Positions 6,249-14,422 of a stretch of 23,567 nt of DNA are shown here, piece by piece (positions within the stretch are counted from its first letter, which is position 1; every line of letters starts with the position of its first letter). The DNA lies in NCBI GenBank assembly GCA_045604705.1, contig JAZUOO010000017.1, forward strand, positions 1 to 23,567, in the 5' to 3' direction. The position numbers and the translations under genes are program-made. Origin of the DNA: SIG622 sp045604705 (GTDB taxonomy: Bacteria; Bacillota; Clostridia; Oscillospirales; CAG-382). Under the pieces are notes generated by a model. The model was not told the DNA's origin, ran no database searches, and saw only the letters and a list, made by a program, of their open reading frames with translations.

Positions 6249-7694
6249 CTACGCTTCAACTATCTCCCTTGTTATAAGGTCAACAACTCTCATCTTCATA
6301 CCGTTTTTGGTGACAAGATACAGTCTGCCCGTATCGGTAAGGATTGTTTTTCCGTGAACATAGGGATACAGCTTTACGACGTTACCTGTTTTGGAATCAA
6401 TCTCGTAGTAGCCGCTGTTTACCGCACTTATCGGAAGCGGACTGTTGACTGCCATACTTTTGTTGCCGGCATAATACATTGCTTTGACATAGAGCTTGTC
6501 GCCGTATGTACCCAAGGCTGTAAGACTGTTGGTATCGGGAATGGTTACCTCGTAAAAATCTTCGTCGGAGGTATATCTGTAAACACAGGCAAAGCTTGTG
6601 CTCCATCTTGAGGATCTTGCAGGAGAATAGCTGTCGGAACAGAGGTAGTAACCGCCACTTCCGTCGGGGAAAATGTTTGAAAGATTGTTCTTTCCGTCCC
6701 ATGCGGCAAGATGCTTTATATCATCTCCGACAATGACAAATATGTATTCTTCATGCTGTGTATAGGGTGCAGGTGCATTTCCGAATTGTACGTTGGTGTG
6801 TATAAAGCTTATGTCTTCGAAGGTATATTCCGTTGAGTACAATCCTATTGCATCCGTGTCGGAAAGGTCAAGGATGTTTTTATCCATGTATCGCAGAATA
6901 CCATCCTCAAGGGTGATTTTATCATACCCGGGAAGCGGACGACTTGGCGGTTCACTGTAATCATCCTCACGAAGCTCAGTGCTGCTGTCAAGCTTTATCA
7001 CGTTGTTTCCGTCGTACAGTATCTTGTATCTGTCATACAGGAACCTTACCGAAAGCAGCTGTGAGCCGTCCGGCAGAATTACGGCATCCGGAGCATAAGT
7101 GGAAACGATTATGTTTACACCTTCATTGTCGTCTTTTCCGATATATACGTCATTACCATAACCGTCCTTACGACTCAGGCGAAAACCGTTTTCAAAAGAC
7201 CATTCCGTGACAAAGCCCAGCTCCTCGGTGGCAAATTTGTAGGTCATGGGGAAATATGTGATGTTGCGGAAATTGAGAAGCGGATATTCTTCCTTTGTGC
7301 TGTCTATCCTTATGCCGTTGAGGTAAACCGGATATTCGGGAATTGTTGCGATATAATATTTGTCAAAGCTGTTGTTTGCCGCACTGCCGAAAAGCTCTGC
7401 CCGGTCACCGTCCGTGATTGCATTGTAGCTCACAATATAAAATCCCGAATTCTGTTCATATCCCGTTGTAAGACCAAGCCTTGCACAGAGATTGTAGGTC
7501 ATGGGGAAATAGGTTATATCCCTGTAGTTTATCAGCGGATATTCCACATCACGGTTTGCGACATTTATTCCGTTAATCTCAGTCGGATAAGAGGCTATCC
7601 TGACATTTACCTCCTGCTGTGCACCGACCCTGACAGTACAAAAAAGTATAAGTATTCCGAGAATGGCGAAGATTGTGCCGATATGCTTTTTCAT
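6249..7694 (-). CDS. Secreted protein with two stalk-like repeats, 481 aa
   Basis: The start at 7694 (MKKHIGTIFA) is chosen because GGAGG lies 7 nt upstream and it opens a clean signal peptide: Lys-Lys, a hydrophobic stretch to about residue 20, then VRVGAQ with probable cleavage near 25-26. The frame is open to 7886, but without a ribosome site. Residues ~31-90 and ~114-176 are two copies of one unit, each with YPxxxNGI followed by EYPLxNxRxITYFPMTY. This resembles the copper amine oxidase N-terminal 'stalk' domain common in secreted Clostridia proteins. The remaining ~300 residues are beta-rich with Tyr/Asp-rich strands and read like a solenoid or propeller, with no catalytic motif that I recognise. 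Probably an envelope or extracellular protein. It lies alone between divergent and convergent neighbours. Confidence 0.7.
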   Translation of the reverse strand: MKKHIGTIFAILGILILFCTVRVGAQQEVNVRIASYPTEINGINVANRDVEYPLINYRDITYFPMTYNLCARLGLTTGYEQNSGFYIVSYNAITDGDRAELFGSAANNSFDKYYIATIPEYPVYLNGIRIDSTKEEYPLLNFRNITYFPMTYKFATEELGFVTEWSFENGFRLSRKDGYGNDVYIGKDDNEGVNIIVSTYAPDAVILPDGSQLLSVRFLYDRYKILYDGNNVIKLDSSTELREDDYSEPPSRPLPGYDKITLEDGILRYMDKNILDLSDTDAIGLYSTEYTFEDISFIHTNVQFGNAPAPYTQHEEYIFVIVGDDIKHLAAWDGKNNLSNIFPDGSGGYYLCSDSYSPARSSRWSTSFACVYRYTSDEDFYEVTIPDTNSLTALGTYGDKLYVKAMYYAGNKSMAVNSPLPISAVNSGYYEIDSKTGNVVKLYPYVHGKTILTDTGRLYLVTKNGMKMRVVDLITREIVEA

Positions 7695-8005
7695 GATTAT
7701 ACCTCCATTTGGTTCTTTACCTTGAAGAACGAACAAAAGGTACAAAATCTCACTCACAAAAGAAAAAACGTCGTTTATGACAAACGGAATATTTGTAATT
7801 TGTACAAAACGACAAGAGTTATAGACCGTGTTACGGAGAATAGTGTGTTGTGGTATCTCTGCCGCTATTATAATAACACACGTCAATATAAATAAAGCGA
7901 AATTGTGTTGTTTTTCGGTAATATTGTATCAATTTTTGTATTTTTGAATTTTGGGCAAAAGGTGAGGGACAATAATTAAAATACAAAAACAAAGGGGAAA
8001 CAAAA
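7695..8005. other. AT-rich divergent intergenic region
   Basis: This 311-bp spacer lies between the divergent stalk-domain and amidohydrolase genes. It contains a near-palindromic ATTATAAT (7867-7874), giving a -10-like TATAAT on both strands, but no convincing -35 at the right distance either way. AACACA and TGTGTT words flank it. A ribosome site AAAGGGGAA precedes 8006. I see no gene. Confidence 0.4.
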
Positions 8006-9211
8006 ATGAGCAAGGATACAATCATAAATAAATCGTACAGTCTCCTACCCTATATGACGGAGATAAGAAGACATCTTCACCAAAATCCGGGGGTGGGCTT
8101 TGACAATCATGAAACCATAGAATATATAAAAGAGAAGTTATCCGAGATGTCGATAGAATCCGAATATGTGGGGAAATGCGGGCTTTGTGCCGTTATAGGC
8201 TGCGGTGAGCCTTGCTTTCTTCTTCGTGCCGATACCGACGGACTTTGTACCGAGGAAGAAACAAAGCTTCCCTTTGCGTCCAAAAACGGCAGGATGCATT
8301 CTTGCGGGCATGATATTCACACATCCCAGCTTTTGGGGGCGGCGAAGATATTGAAGGAAAATGAGGATAGCCTTTGCGGAACGGTGAAGCTGATGTTCCA
8401 ATCTGCGGAGGAAAATCTTTGCGGTGCCGTGGACATGATAGAAAACGGCATACTTGAAAATCCGAAGCCGAGTGCGGGCATGATGCTTCATGTCATGACG
8501 GCGACAGATCTTGGTACCGGAACGCTGATAATTCCCACCGTCGGCGAGAGTGCACCTGCGGCGGATTTTTTTGAAATTACCGTTCATGGCAAAGGCTGTC
8601 ACGGTTCAAGTCCCAATAGCGGCAAGGATCCGATTTATGCTGCCTGCAGTATTGTTACGGCACTCTCACATATAAATTCAAGGGAGCTTGCCATGTCCGA
8701 GAGGGCGGTTATAACCATCGGGAGCATAAATGCCGGAGGTGCGGCGAATGTTATCCCCGACAGTGCGGTCATGAAAGGAAGTATGCGATGTTTCGGAAAG
8801 GATTTGCGAGTATATTTGAAGAACCGTCTTTGTGAAATTGCAAAAAACACCGCCGAGGTTTACGGAGCAAGCGCCGAAATAAAATTCACAAGCGGATGTC
8901 CGTCTCTTGTAAATAACGGTGAGCTTTGCAGCTTTTTACAGAGTACCCTTGAGGAAGGAATCGGGAAAGAGTGGGTGAAAAAGGCATCCGAGCTTGGCGG
9001 CGGCATCTCGGGGTCTGAGGATTTCGCCTATATTTCCGAGAGACTCCCTACTGTAATGATAGCTCTTTGTGCAGGAAAGCGTGATGACGGTTATGTATAC
9101 CCACTGCACCATCCGAGTGTGGATTTTGATGAGGGGGCGATGGTAAACGGATGTGCGACGCTTGCTTTGTGTGCACAGGAGTTTTTGAGGTGTAAGCCTT
9201 TGTGTGATTGA
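8006..9211 (+). CDS. M20 family metallo-amidohydrolase (M20D type), 401 aa
   Basis: A dinuclear-metal hydrolase of the M20D group, which removes acyl or amino acid groups from N-acyl amino acids or small peptides in the cytosol. The N-terminal RRHLHQNPGV, RADTDGL and MHSCGHDIHT (C100 and H102 as likely metal ligands) are diagnostic. FQSAEE (E135/E136) carries the general base and a ligand, and H162 sits in LHVM. Near the C-terminus GSEDFAY and a His in LHHPSVDF complete the metal site. The middle part is the lid/dimerisation domain. The length of 401 is typical. Several motif positions differ mildly from the usual consensus (MHSCGHD for MHACGHD, FQSAEE for FQPAEE, no Glu in NPGVGF), so this is a divergent member and the substrate is open. 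The start has AAAGGGG upstream. Confidence 0.88.
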   Translation: MSKDTIINKSYSLLPYMTEIRRHLHQNPGVGFDNHETIEYIKEKLSEMSIESEYVGKCGLCAVIGCGEPCFLLRADTDGLCTEEETKLPFASKNGRMHSCGHDIHTSQLLGAAKILKENEDSLCGTVKLMFQSAEENLCGAVDMIENGILENPKPSAGMMLHVMTATDLGTGTLIIPTVGESAPAADFFEITVHGKGCHGSSPNSGKDPIYAACSIVTALSHINSRELAMSERAVITIGSINAGGAANVIPDSAVMKGSMRCFGKDLRVYLKNRLCEIAKNTAEVYGASAEIKFTSGCPSLVNNGELCSFLQSTLEEGIGKEWVKKASELGGGISGSEDFAYISERLPTVMIALCAGKRDDGYVYPLHHPSVDFDEGAMVNGCATLALCAQEFLRCKPLCD

Positions 9212-9222
9212 AAAGTGAATAT

Positions 9223-9279
9223 CTGCGGAAATTTTTGTAATGTCAAAAAAAATTACATTATCGTATTGCAAAATCCGCA
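9223..9279. repeat. Imperfect inverted repeat overlapping the PBP promoter
   Basis: TGCGGA (9223-9228) pairs with TCCGCA (9274-9279), and TTTTGTAAT with ATTGCAAAA inside it. The inner TGTAAT (9236-9241) can instead pair with ATTACA (9252-9257). The right arm contains the -35 box at 9266. It lacks a T-run, so it is not a standard terminator of the amidohydrolase. Confidence 0.55.
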
Positions 9280-9294
9280 TATATGTTATATAAT
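9266..9294 (+). promoter_or_regulatory. Sigma-A promoter upstream of the PBP leader
   Basis: TTGCAA (9266-9271) is followed after 17 nt by TATAAT (9289-9294). Predicted transcription start near 9301, about 310 nt before the penicillin-binding protein start. Confidence 0.75.
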
Positions 9295-9301
9295 TGATAA
9301 A

Positions 9302-9611
9302 AGAACCTTTCAAGGTTGATTTAATTTCAAGTATTGCGATTTCTGTCACCGTCGGATAATATCCGCTACTGCGAGTTATACCGCCTATAAATGTTGTGCG
9401 ATAATTTGAATGTTGGGCTTCGGCATTTATTCCAACTATGGGATATGGTTGCCTTTTTCGCTGTGGAAAAAACAAGTAACGCTCCACCGGTGAGGCAGCT
9501 TGGAATTAGCAGCCTACAGAACCAAACACAGAAAGCAACAAGCCACCCCCCAAAAAGTAACAGCCTGCGGGGGGATAAAATTCATAATTCATAATTCCCG
9601 AAAGGAGTCTC
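9302..9611 (+). ncRNA. Long transcribed leader before the PBP gene, possible ncRNA or cis-regulator
   Basis: There is no credible gene in this 310-nt stretch, but it contains ordered hairpins. AACCTT-TC-AAGGTT lies right at the 5' end (9305-9318). CAAC/GTTG (9433-9451) is followed directly by TTTTTC/GAAAAA (9454-9471). AGGCAGCT/AGCAGCCT (9493-9515) and CCCCCC/GGGGGG (9546-9574) follow, and the last has no T-run. It could be an independent small RNA or a regulated leader. I could not match it to 6S RNA, RNase P, tmRNA or SRP RNA. The last 25 nt hold a short ATTCATA direct repeat and the ribosome site. Confidence 0.35.
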
Positions 9612-11795
9612 ATGCGACTAAAGACCAGAACCATGCGCAGTATCAAGCCGCCAACCGGACGACTTGTAGTGCTGCTGTTTTTACTTATCGCCGCCTGTGC
9701 GGTGTTTTTCGGAAGACTCTTCAACCTGCAGTTTGCGTCGAAAGGCGTGTATGATACGGGGTTTTCATCCCCGAATTCGACTACTGCGGAAATTACAACA
9801 TTCAGAGGTGAGATCACCGACGTAAATGGCGTGGTGCTTGCTTCAAACAAAATGACAAATAATATTACGCTGGATAAGAACCGTTTGCCAAGGGGCGGGG
9901 AAAACAAGACGGTGCTGGAGCTTGCCCTGTTCTTTGATAAGAATTCCATCGTATATAAGGACGTGTTGCCGGTATCAAAAAGTGCTCCATATGTACTTGA
10001 TGGCGACTTTTTTGAGCGTTCGGAAAAACAGAAATACGTCAAAAACTACGCAAGATACATGGGTATTGACGAAGCTGCTCTTACGGAGTCGGATACTGCA
10101 CTGTACGATACCTTGCTTGTAAGATACGGACTTTTGGACTTTGAGTGTACAGATGAGCAGAAAAGAACCGTTGCGGGAATAAGATTCACCCTTGACGTCA
10201 ACGCCTATTCTGAGGGTACGCCCTGTGTGCTGGTGGAAAATGCGGACTTTGCGACTGTCGGTAAGATTTCGGACTCGCTGCATAAGTTTCCGGGCGTGGA
10301 GATTTCGGCGAGTGCGGAAAGAGTATATAACATAGACAGACTTGCCTCCCATCTTCTCGGAAGAACAGGTCCAATTTACGCCGAGGACGCCGACTATTAC
10401 AGAGAAAAGGGCTACAGCCTTAACGAAACCGTTGGCAAGGAGGGTGCAGAGTACGCCTTTGAGGAATATCTTCGCGGCATAAACGGAAGAAAGAGAATAA
10501 CCATGAGCCAGGACGGCGAAACGGTGTTGGGCGAGGAGATAATAAAGGAAGCAAAGCCCGGATATTCGGTGTATCTGACGATTGACGCACAAATGCAGTC
10601 TGTGGCGGAAAAGGCTCTTGAAAAGGTCATAACCGATCAGGCGGCACGCGGAAGACTGTCCCCGAAGAAGTATGACGGCGAGGATGCAAATGCGGGTACC
10701 GTTGTTGTTATGGATCCACGTGACGGCGCACTCAGAGTACTTGCTTCCTATCCGACATACAGTCTTAATACATATTCACAGGACATAGGTGTACTGAGTG
10801 CCGACAAGGAAAACACTCCCCTTGTAAACAGAGCCACAAGCGGTCTTTATGAGCCGGGCTCGACCTTTAAGATAGCAACTGCGGCGGCAGCACTTCATCA
10901 CGGTGTTACCAACTTTGATGAGCTTATTTATGACAAGGGTGAATATGATTTCCACGAAACCTATAAGCCTCATTGCTGGATATTCGACTCAAAGGGACAG
11001 ACTCACGGGAATCAGAATATCGTTGATGCCATTATGAACTCCTGTAACTACTATTTCTTTGAAATGGGAAAAAGACTGGGGATAGATAAGATAAACAGCT
11101 ATGCAAAGTCTTTAGGGCTTGGAGTAAAAACCGGGATTGAAACCGGCGAATCGACAGGTATACTTGTAAGCCCTCAGTATATGGATGCAAACGGACTTGC
11201 CTGGAATCCCGGTTATGTTCTTCAGGTGGCAATCGGACAGCAGCATCTTTTTACACCGATACAGATAACCTCTTACATTTCCACCTTCCTCAACGGAGGT
11301 AAGAGGTATAAGGCTCATGTTTTTGACAGCGCAAGGGATTATGCAACCGGAGAGGTCATTGAGAGCTATGAACCTGAGGTTCTTTCCGATACACAGATAC
11401 CCCAGACTACCGTTGACACTTTGAAAACTGCCATGCGGCGAGTTGTGGATGACGGTACTGCCTCCTCCACTTTTGTGAACTATAAATATCCCGTAGGGGG
11501 AAAGACAGGTACTGCTCAGGTTGCCGGCGGCTCGGACAACGTTATATTTGTGGGCTTTGCTCCTTATGAGGATCCGGAAATTGTCGTAACGGTAATTCTG
11601 GAACACGGCGACCTTTCAAGAAATGCGGCATCCATAGCCAAAGAAATATTTGACTGTTATTTTTCAAAGCTCTATCCTGAGGATTTTGCAATAGTTGAGA
11701 TTGATCCTGTGCAAAATGCGGAAAGCACGGACAGTGCCGCACCAAGCACGGAGATTCCCGACGAAAGTCCCGCAGTGTCTGCGGTGAATCCATAA
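9612..11795 (+). CDS. Class B penicillin-binding protein (peptidoglycan transpeptidase), 727 aa
   Basis: A membrane-anchored D,D-transpeptidase that cross-links peptidoglycan outside the membrane. A short basic cytoplasmic tail is followed by one membrane segment at about residues 17-37 and the class B dimerisation domain (FRGEITDVNG, typical of FtsI/PBP2). The transpeptidase domain has all three catalytic motifs: S417-T-F-K420 in EPGSTFKIAT, S477-C-N479, and K631-T-G633 in GGKTGTAQV. The last ~45 residues are an Asp/Glu/Pro/Ser-rich tail. The start is preceded by AAAGGAG. Sequence and length fit the FtsI/SpoVD/PBP2 group, but without mreB, rodA or division genes nearby I cannot choose between elongation, division and sporulation roles. 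It is transcribed alone behind a long leader and ends at a terminator. Confidence 0.92.
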   Translation: MRLKTRTMRSIKPPTGRLVVLLFLLIAACAVFFGRLFNLQFASKGVYDTGFSSPNSTTAEITTFRGEITDVNGVVLASNKMTNNITLDKNRLPRGGENKTVLELALFFDKNSIVYKDVLPVSKSAPYVLDGDFFERSEKQKYVKNYARYMGIDEAALTESDTALYDTLLVRYGLLDFECTDEQKRTVAGIRFTLDVNAYSEGTPCVLVENADFATVGKISDSLHKFPGVEISASAERVYNIDRLASHLLGRTGPIYAEDADYYREKGYSLNETVGKEGAEYAFEEYLRGINGRKRITMSQDGETVLGEEIIKEAKPGYSVYLTIDAQMQSVAEKALEKVITDQAARGRLSPKKYDGEDANAGTVVVMDPRDGALRVLASYPTYSLNTYSQDIGVLSADKENTPLVNRATSGLYEPGSTFKIATAAAALHHGVTNFDELIYDKGEYDFHETYKPHCWIFDSKGQTHGNQNIVDAIMNSCNYYFFEMGKRLGIDKINSYAKSLGLGVKTGIETGESTGILVSPQYMDANGLAWNPGYVLQVAIGQQHLFTPIQITSYISTFLNGGKRYKAHVFDSARDYATGEVIESYEPEVLSDTQIPQTTVDTLKTAMRRVVDDGTASSTFVNYKYPVGGKTGTAQVAGGSDNVIFVGFAPYEDPEIVVTVILEHGDLSRNAASIAKEIFDCYFSKLYPEDFAIVEIDPVQNAESTDSAAPSTEIPDESPAVSAVNP

Positions 11796-11885
11796 AGAAA
11801 TTCTATGGAAAAAGCTGCAGATAATAACCGGAACAGGAATAAGCTTTATATGCAAAGCATAGGATAAAACCGATCATGCAAGTAT

Positions 11886-11913
11886 CCCCGACAAAATGTC
11901 GGGGGTGCTTTTT
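11886..11913 (+). terminator. Intrinsic terminator of the PBP gene
   Basis: CCCCGAC (11886-11892) pairs perfectly with GTCGGGG (11898-11904) with a 5-nt loop, followed by GTGCTTTTT. The rest of the 419-bp spacer (11796-12214) holds a small TATGC-AAA-GCATA palindrome near 11849, the promoter at 12067 and no gene. Confidence 0.85.
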
Positions 11914-12066
11914 GATGTTAAAAGGTTGAAAATATACTTATATTTGTTTTCCTGCTGTGTACGGGCGACTTTGTATACTTTGACCAATGTCGGAATTTGG
12001 CGGCTTTTTGCGGGATATATCGTAAAAAAACCAGCTTTTTTTCACACGGAAAACACATAGCCTTAT

Positions 12067-12091
12067 TATAATCTCATAATGTGAAATTATG
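12067..12091 (+). promoter_or_regulatory. Likely -10 box and operator-like palindrome of the exporter operon
   Basis: A perfect TATAAT lies at 12067-12072, but the best -35 (TTCACA, 12041) is 20 nt away, which is poor and may mean an activator is needed. Just downstream CATAAT (12075-12080) and ATTATG (12086-12091) form a perfect inverted repeat with a 5-nt gap at the predicted start site, a typical repressor position. Confidence 0.4.
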
Positions 12092-12214
12092 TTAAAAACA
12101 AAAACTTATAATGCTGCTTGCGGCAAAACCGAAAAGAGTTCTGCGGTGATGCTTCGGGAGAGGACAGCCAACAGAACTTGGGCGGTAGAAAGCAGGAAAG
12201 GAAAGGTTTCAGGC

Positions 12215-14410
12215 ATGGAAATAAAAACAGAGATTCCCGATATGGGCGAAAAGACTGCGGATTCCGGGTCGTCAGCTAAAGAATCGGGAATGACACCGAC
12301 GAACGGTAAAGAAAAAAAGAACGGCAAGCCGGACAAAAAGAACAAAAAGTCAAATAAAGAGGATAAGGAGGCAGGTCTTACCGCCGAGGAAAAAAGGGTT
12401 CGCCGGGAGCAGAGAAAGCGTGCGGCGAAGAAAAAGCGAAAGAAGATAATAAAGACACTGATACTTCTTCTTATAATATTTGCGATAATAGGCTTTGTTG
12501 TATGGAAGTTCTTTGATCTGAAACGCCGTGAGGAAGCGGCAAACACTCTTGTTACATATACCGTTTCAAGAAGAACCATATCGGAAAAGCTCTCGGCTAC
12601 GGGAACTCTTCAGCCGGCGGACTCCTATACCGTTACGGCGAAGGTAAGGGGCGACATAATCGAGGCTCATTTTGAAGAGGGTGATGAGGTACAAAAGGAC
12701 GATGTACTTTATGTCATTGATTCCGATGATATGGATTCTACAATAAGACAGAGAGAAATGAGTCTTGAAAAGGCAAAAAAGTCCCTTGATGACCTTAAAG
12801 AAAAGCGTACTGAGCTTGTGGCAAAGTCAGATCTTACGGGAACGGTAACAAAGCTTTACGTTAAAGAGGGGGATACAGTTCAGAAAGGCTCAGTTGTTGC
12901 GGATATTGTTGACAACGAATATATGCTCATTGACATTCCTTTCCACGCTTCTCACGCCGATGCAATGGGGCTTGGAACAGATGTGACTCTTGTTATTGAC
13001 GGATCGGGTGAAAAAATATCCGGCTATGTTACCGAGATTGCTTCCATGACGGGAACAAACCCCTACGGTGCACCCACAAAGGAAGTTACGATAAGAGTAA
13101 AGAATCCGGGCGGTATCTCAAAGGAAACAAAGGCTACAGGCGAGTGCGGTACGGAAATGGTAAGTACCGATATGGGAACCTTTTACTACAATGTAGAGGA
13201 ACCGCTTAAAGCGGAATACGGCGGAGAAATAAAAAATCTGAGCATCAGAGAGGGTGGCAAGGTTTCCGACGGTCAGACTATAATCACCTTTGATTCAGAG
13301 AATCTCGAAGATCAGATAAAGGATGCCGAGGACAGTCTCGAAACCGCACAGATGAACTATAACGACACCCTTGACACTCTCGGCGACTACGAAATCAAAG
13401 CACCCATAACCGGAACGGTGGTGGAAAAGGGCTTCAATGTCGGCGAAAGCATTGACGTTACAGGCGGTAACGCAACGGTTGCAATAATTTACGACCTGTC
13501 TGCGCTTACCTTTGATATGAATATTGACGAGCTTGATATATTCTCAATAGAAAAGGGACAGGAGGTCACCGTTACAAGTGATGCATTTACCGAAGTGTTC
13601 TACGGTGAGATTACGAAAATATCCAAGGTGGGCACAACATCAAGCGGCACAACGTCGTATCCCGTTACGGTTACCATTACTGAACCCGCGGCACTTGAAA
13701 AGCTTCTTCCCGGCATGAACATTGACGCAGAAATTATCGTAAATAAGGTTGAAAACGTGATTGCAGTTCCCACGGGTGCGGTTGCCAGAGGTAATACCGT
13801 CAAGGTCATAAAGAACCCCGAAGCACTAAGGGGACAACAGGAAAATCAGTCAACTGAAAATGCTTCAGGGGGCAATGCTTTTGTACAGAACAGTCGTAAC
13901 GACGATACGTCACAGGAACAAAACGGCAATGCAAGACCCGACGGAATGTCTTGGAACGGTCAGATGCCGGATATGTCTTTGAATGGCGAAGTATCCACAG
14001 GAATTACAAGCGTATCTCAGGACGGCGAGGTACTTGCAGGAATGCCCGATGTTATTCAGATGCCCGCAGGCGCAACAAGCGGAGAAATTCAGAGCCCCGC
14101 AGTTTACGGCTCAGCTCCCGGTGACAGTGAGTATGAAACAGTCAAGGTACAAACGGGTATCTCCGACGATGACTTTATAGAAATAATTTCCGGACTTGAA
14201 GAGGGCGATATTGTAATTATTGATCAGAATCAGGCATCCTCCGGCTTAGGCTTTGGTATGATGGGCATGGGCGGAATGTCCGGCGGTATGGGTGCAGGTA
14301 TGCCCACAGGAATGGGCGGTATGCCCGCAGGCGGCATGGGTGCAAGCAGAGATACTGCCTCAGGCGGCTTTAGCAGGAACACAGGTACGGGCGGCGGTAT
14401 GCCGAGATAA
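12215..14410 (+). CDS. MacA-like membrane-fusion adaptor with duplicated core, 731 aa
   Basis: The adaptor subunit of an ABC exporter, anchored in the membrane with most of the chain outside. The start at 12215 (MEIKTEIPDM) has AAAGG at 8 nt; the frame is open to 12089, but that lies too close to the probable transcription start. Residues 1-77 are very Lys-rich and cytoplasmic, 78-100 are the membrane helix, and the rest is external. The HlyD-type layout appears twice: half-lipoyl, short helical pair, half-lipoyl, beta-barrel (GDIIEAHFEEGDEVQ then GTVTKLYVKEGDTVQ; later GGEIKNLSIREGGKVS then GTVVEKGFNVGES). Beyond about residue 540 come a Gln/Asn/Ser-rich linker, one further strand unit, and a Met/Gly-rich tail (GMMGMGGMSGG-like). 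The usual length is 350-450, so this is much enlarged. It leads an operon with the ATPase and permease. Confidence 0.85.
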   Translation: MEIKTEIPDMGEKTADSGSSAKESGMTPTNGKEKKNGKPDKKNKKSNKEDKEAGLTAEEKRVRREQRKRAAKKKRKKIIKTLILLLIIFAIIGFVVWKFFDLKRREEAANTLVTYTVSRRTISEKLSATGTLQPADSYTVTAKVRGDIIEAHFEEGDEVQKDDVLYVIDSDDMDSTIRQREMSLEKAKKSLDDLKEKRTELVAKSDLTGTVTKLYVKEGDTVQKGSVVADIVDNEYMLIDIPFHASHADAMGLGTDVTLVIDGSGEKISGYVTEIASMTGTNPYGAPTKEVTIRVKNPGGISKETKATGECGTEMVSTDMGTFYYNVEEPLKAEYGGEIKNLSIREGGKVSDGQTIITFDSENLEDQIKDAEDSLETAQMNYNDTLDTLGDYEIKAPITGTVVEKGFNVGESIDVTGGNATVAIIYDLSALTFDMNIDELDIFSIEKGQEVTVTSDAFTEVFYGEITKISKVGTTSSGTTSYPVTVTITEPAALEKLLPGMNIDAEIIVNKVENVIAVPTGAVARGNTVKVIKNPEALRGQQENQSTENASGGNAFVQNSRNDDTSQEQNGNARPDGMSWNGQMPDMSLNGEVSTGITSVSQDGEVLAGMPDVIQMPAGATSGEIQSPAVYGSAPGDSEYETVKVQTGISDDDFIEIISGLEEGDIVIIDQNQASSGLGFGMMGMGGMSGGMGAGMPTGMGGMPAGGMGASRDTASGGFSRNTGTGGGMPR

Positions 14411-14422
14411 CGAGGTAGACCT

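Noticed and set aside
9391..9594. Short open frames in the PBP leader
   Set aside because: They lack ribosome sites, overlap hairpins and give no protein-like sequence.
11804..11866. 20-codon open frame after the PBP stop
   Set aside because: No ribosome site and no recognisable content; likely chance.
12106..12579. 157-residue minus-strand frame opposite the adaptor N-terminus
   Set aside because: It mirrors the Lys-rich coding stretch and gives Phe/Ser-rich low-complexity sequence; no start signals.
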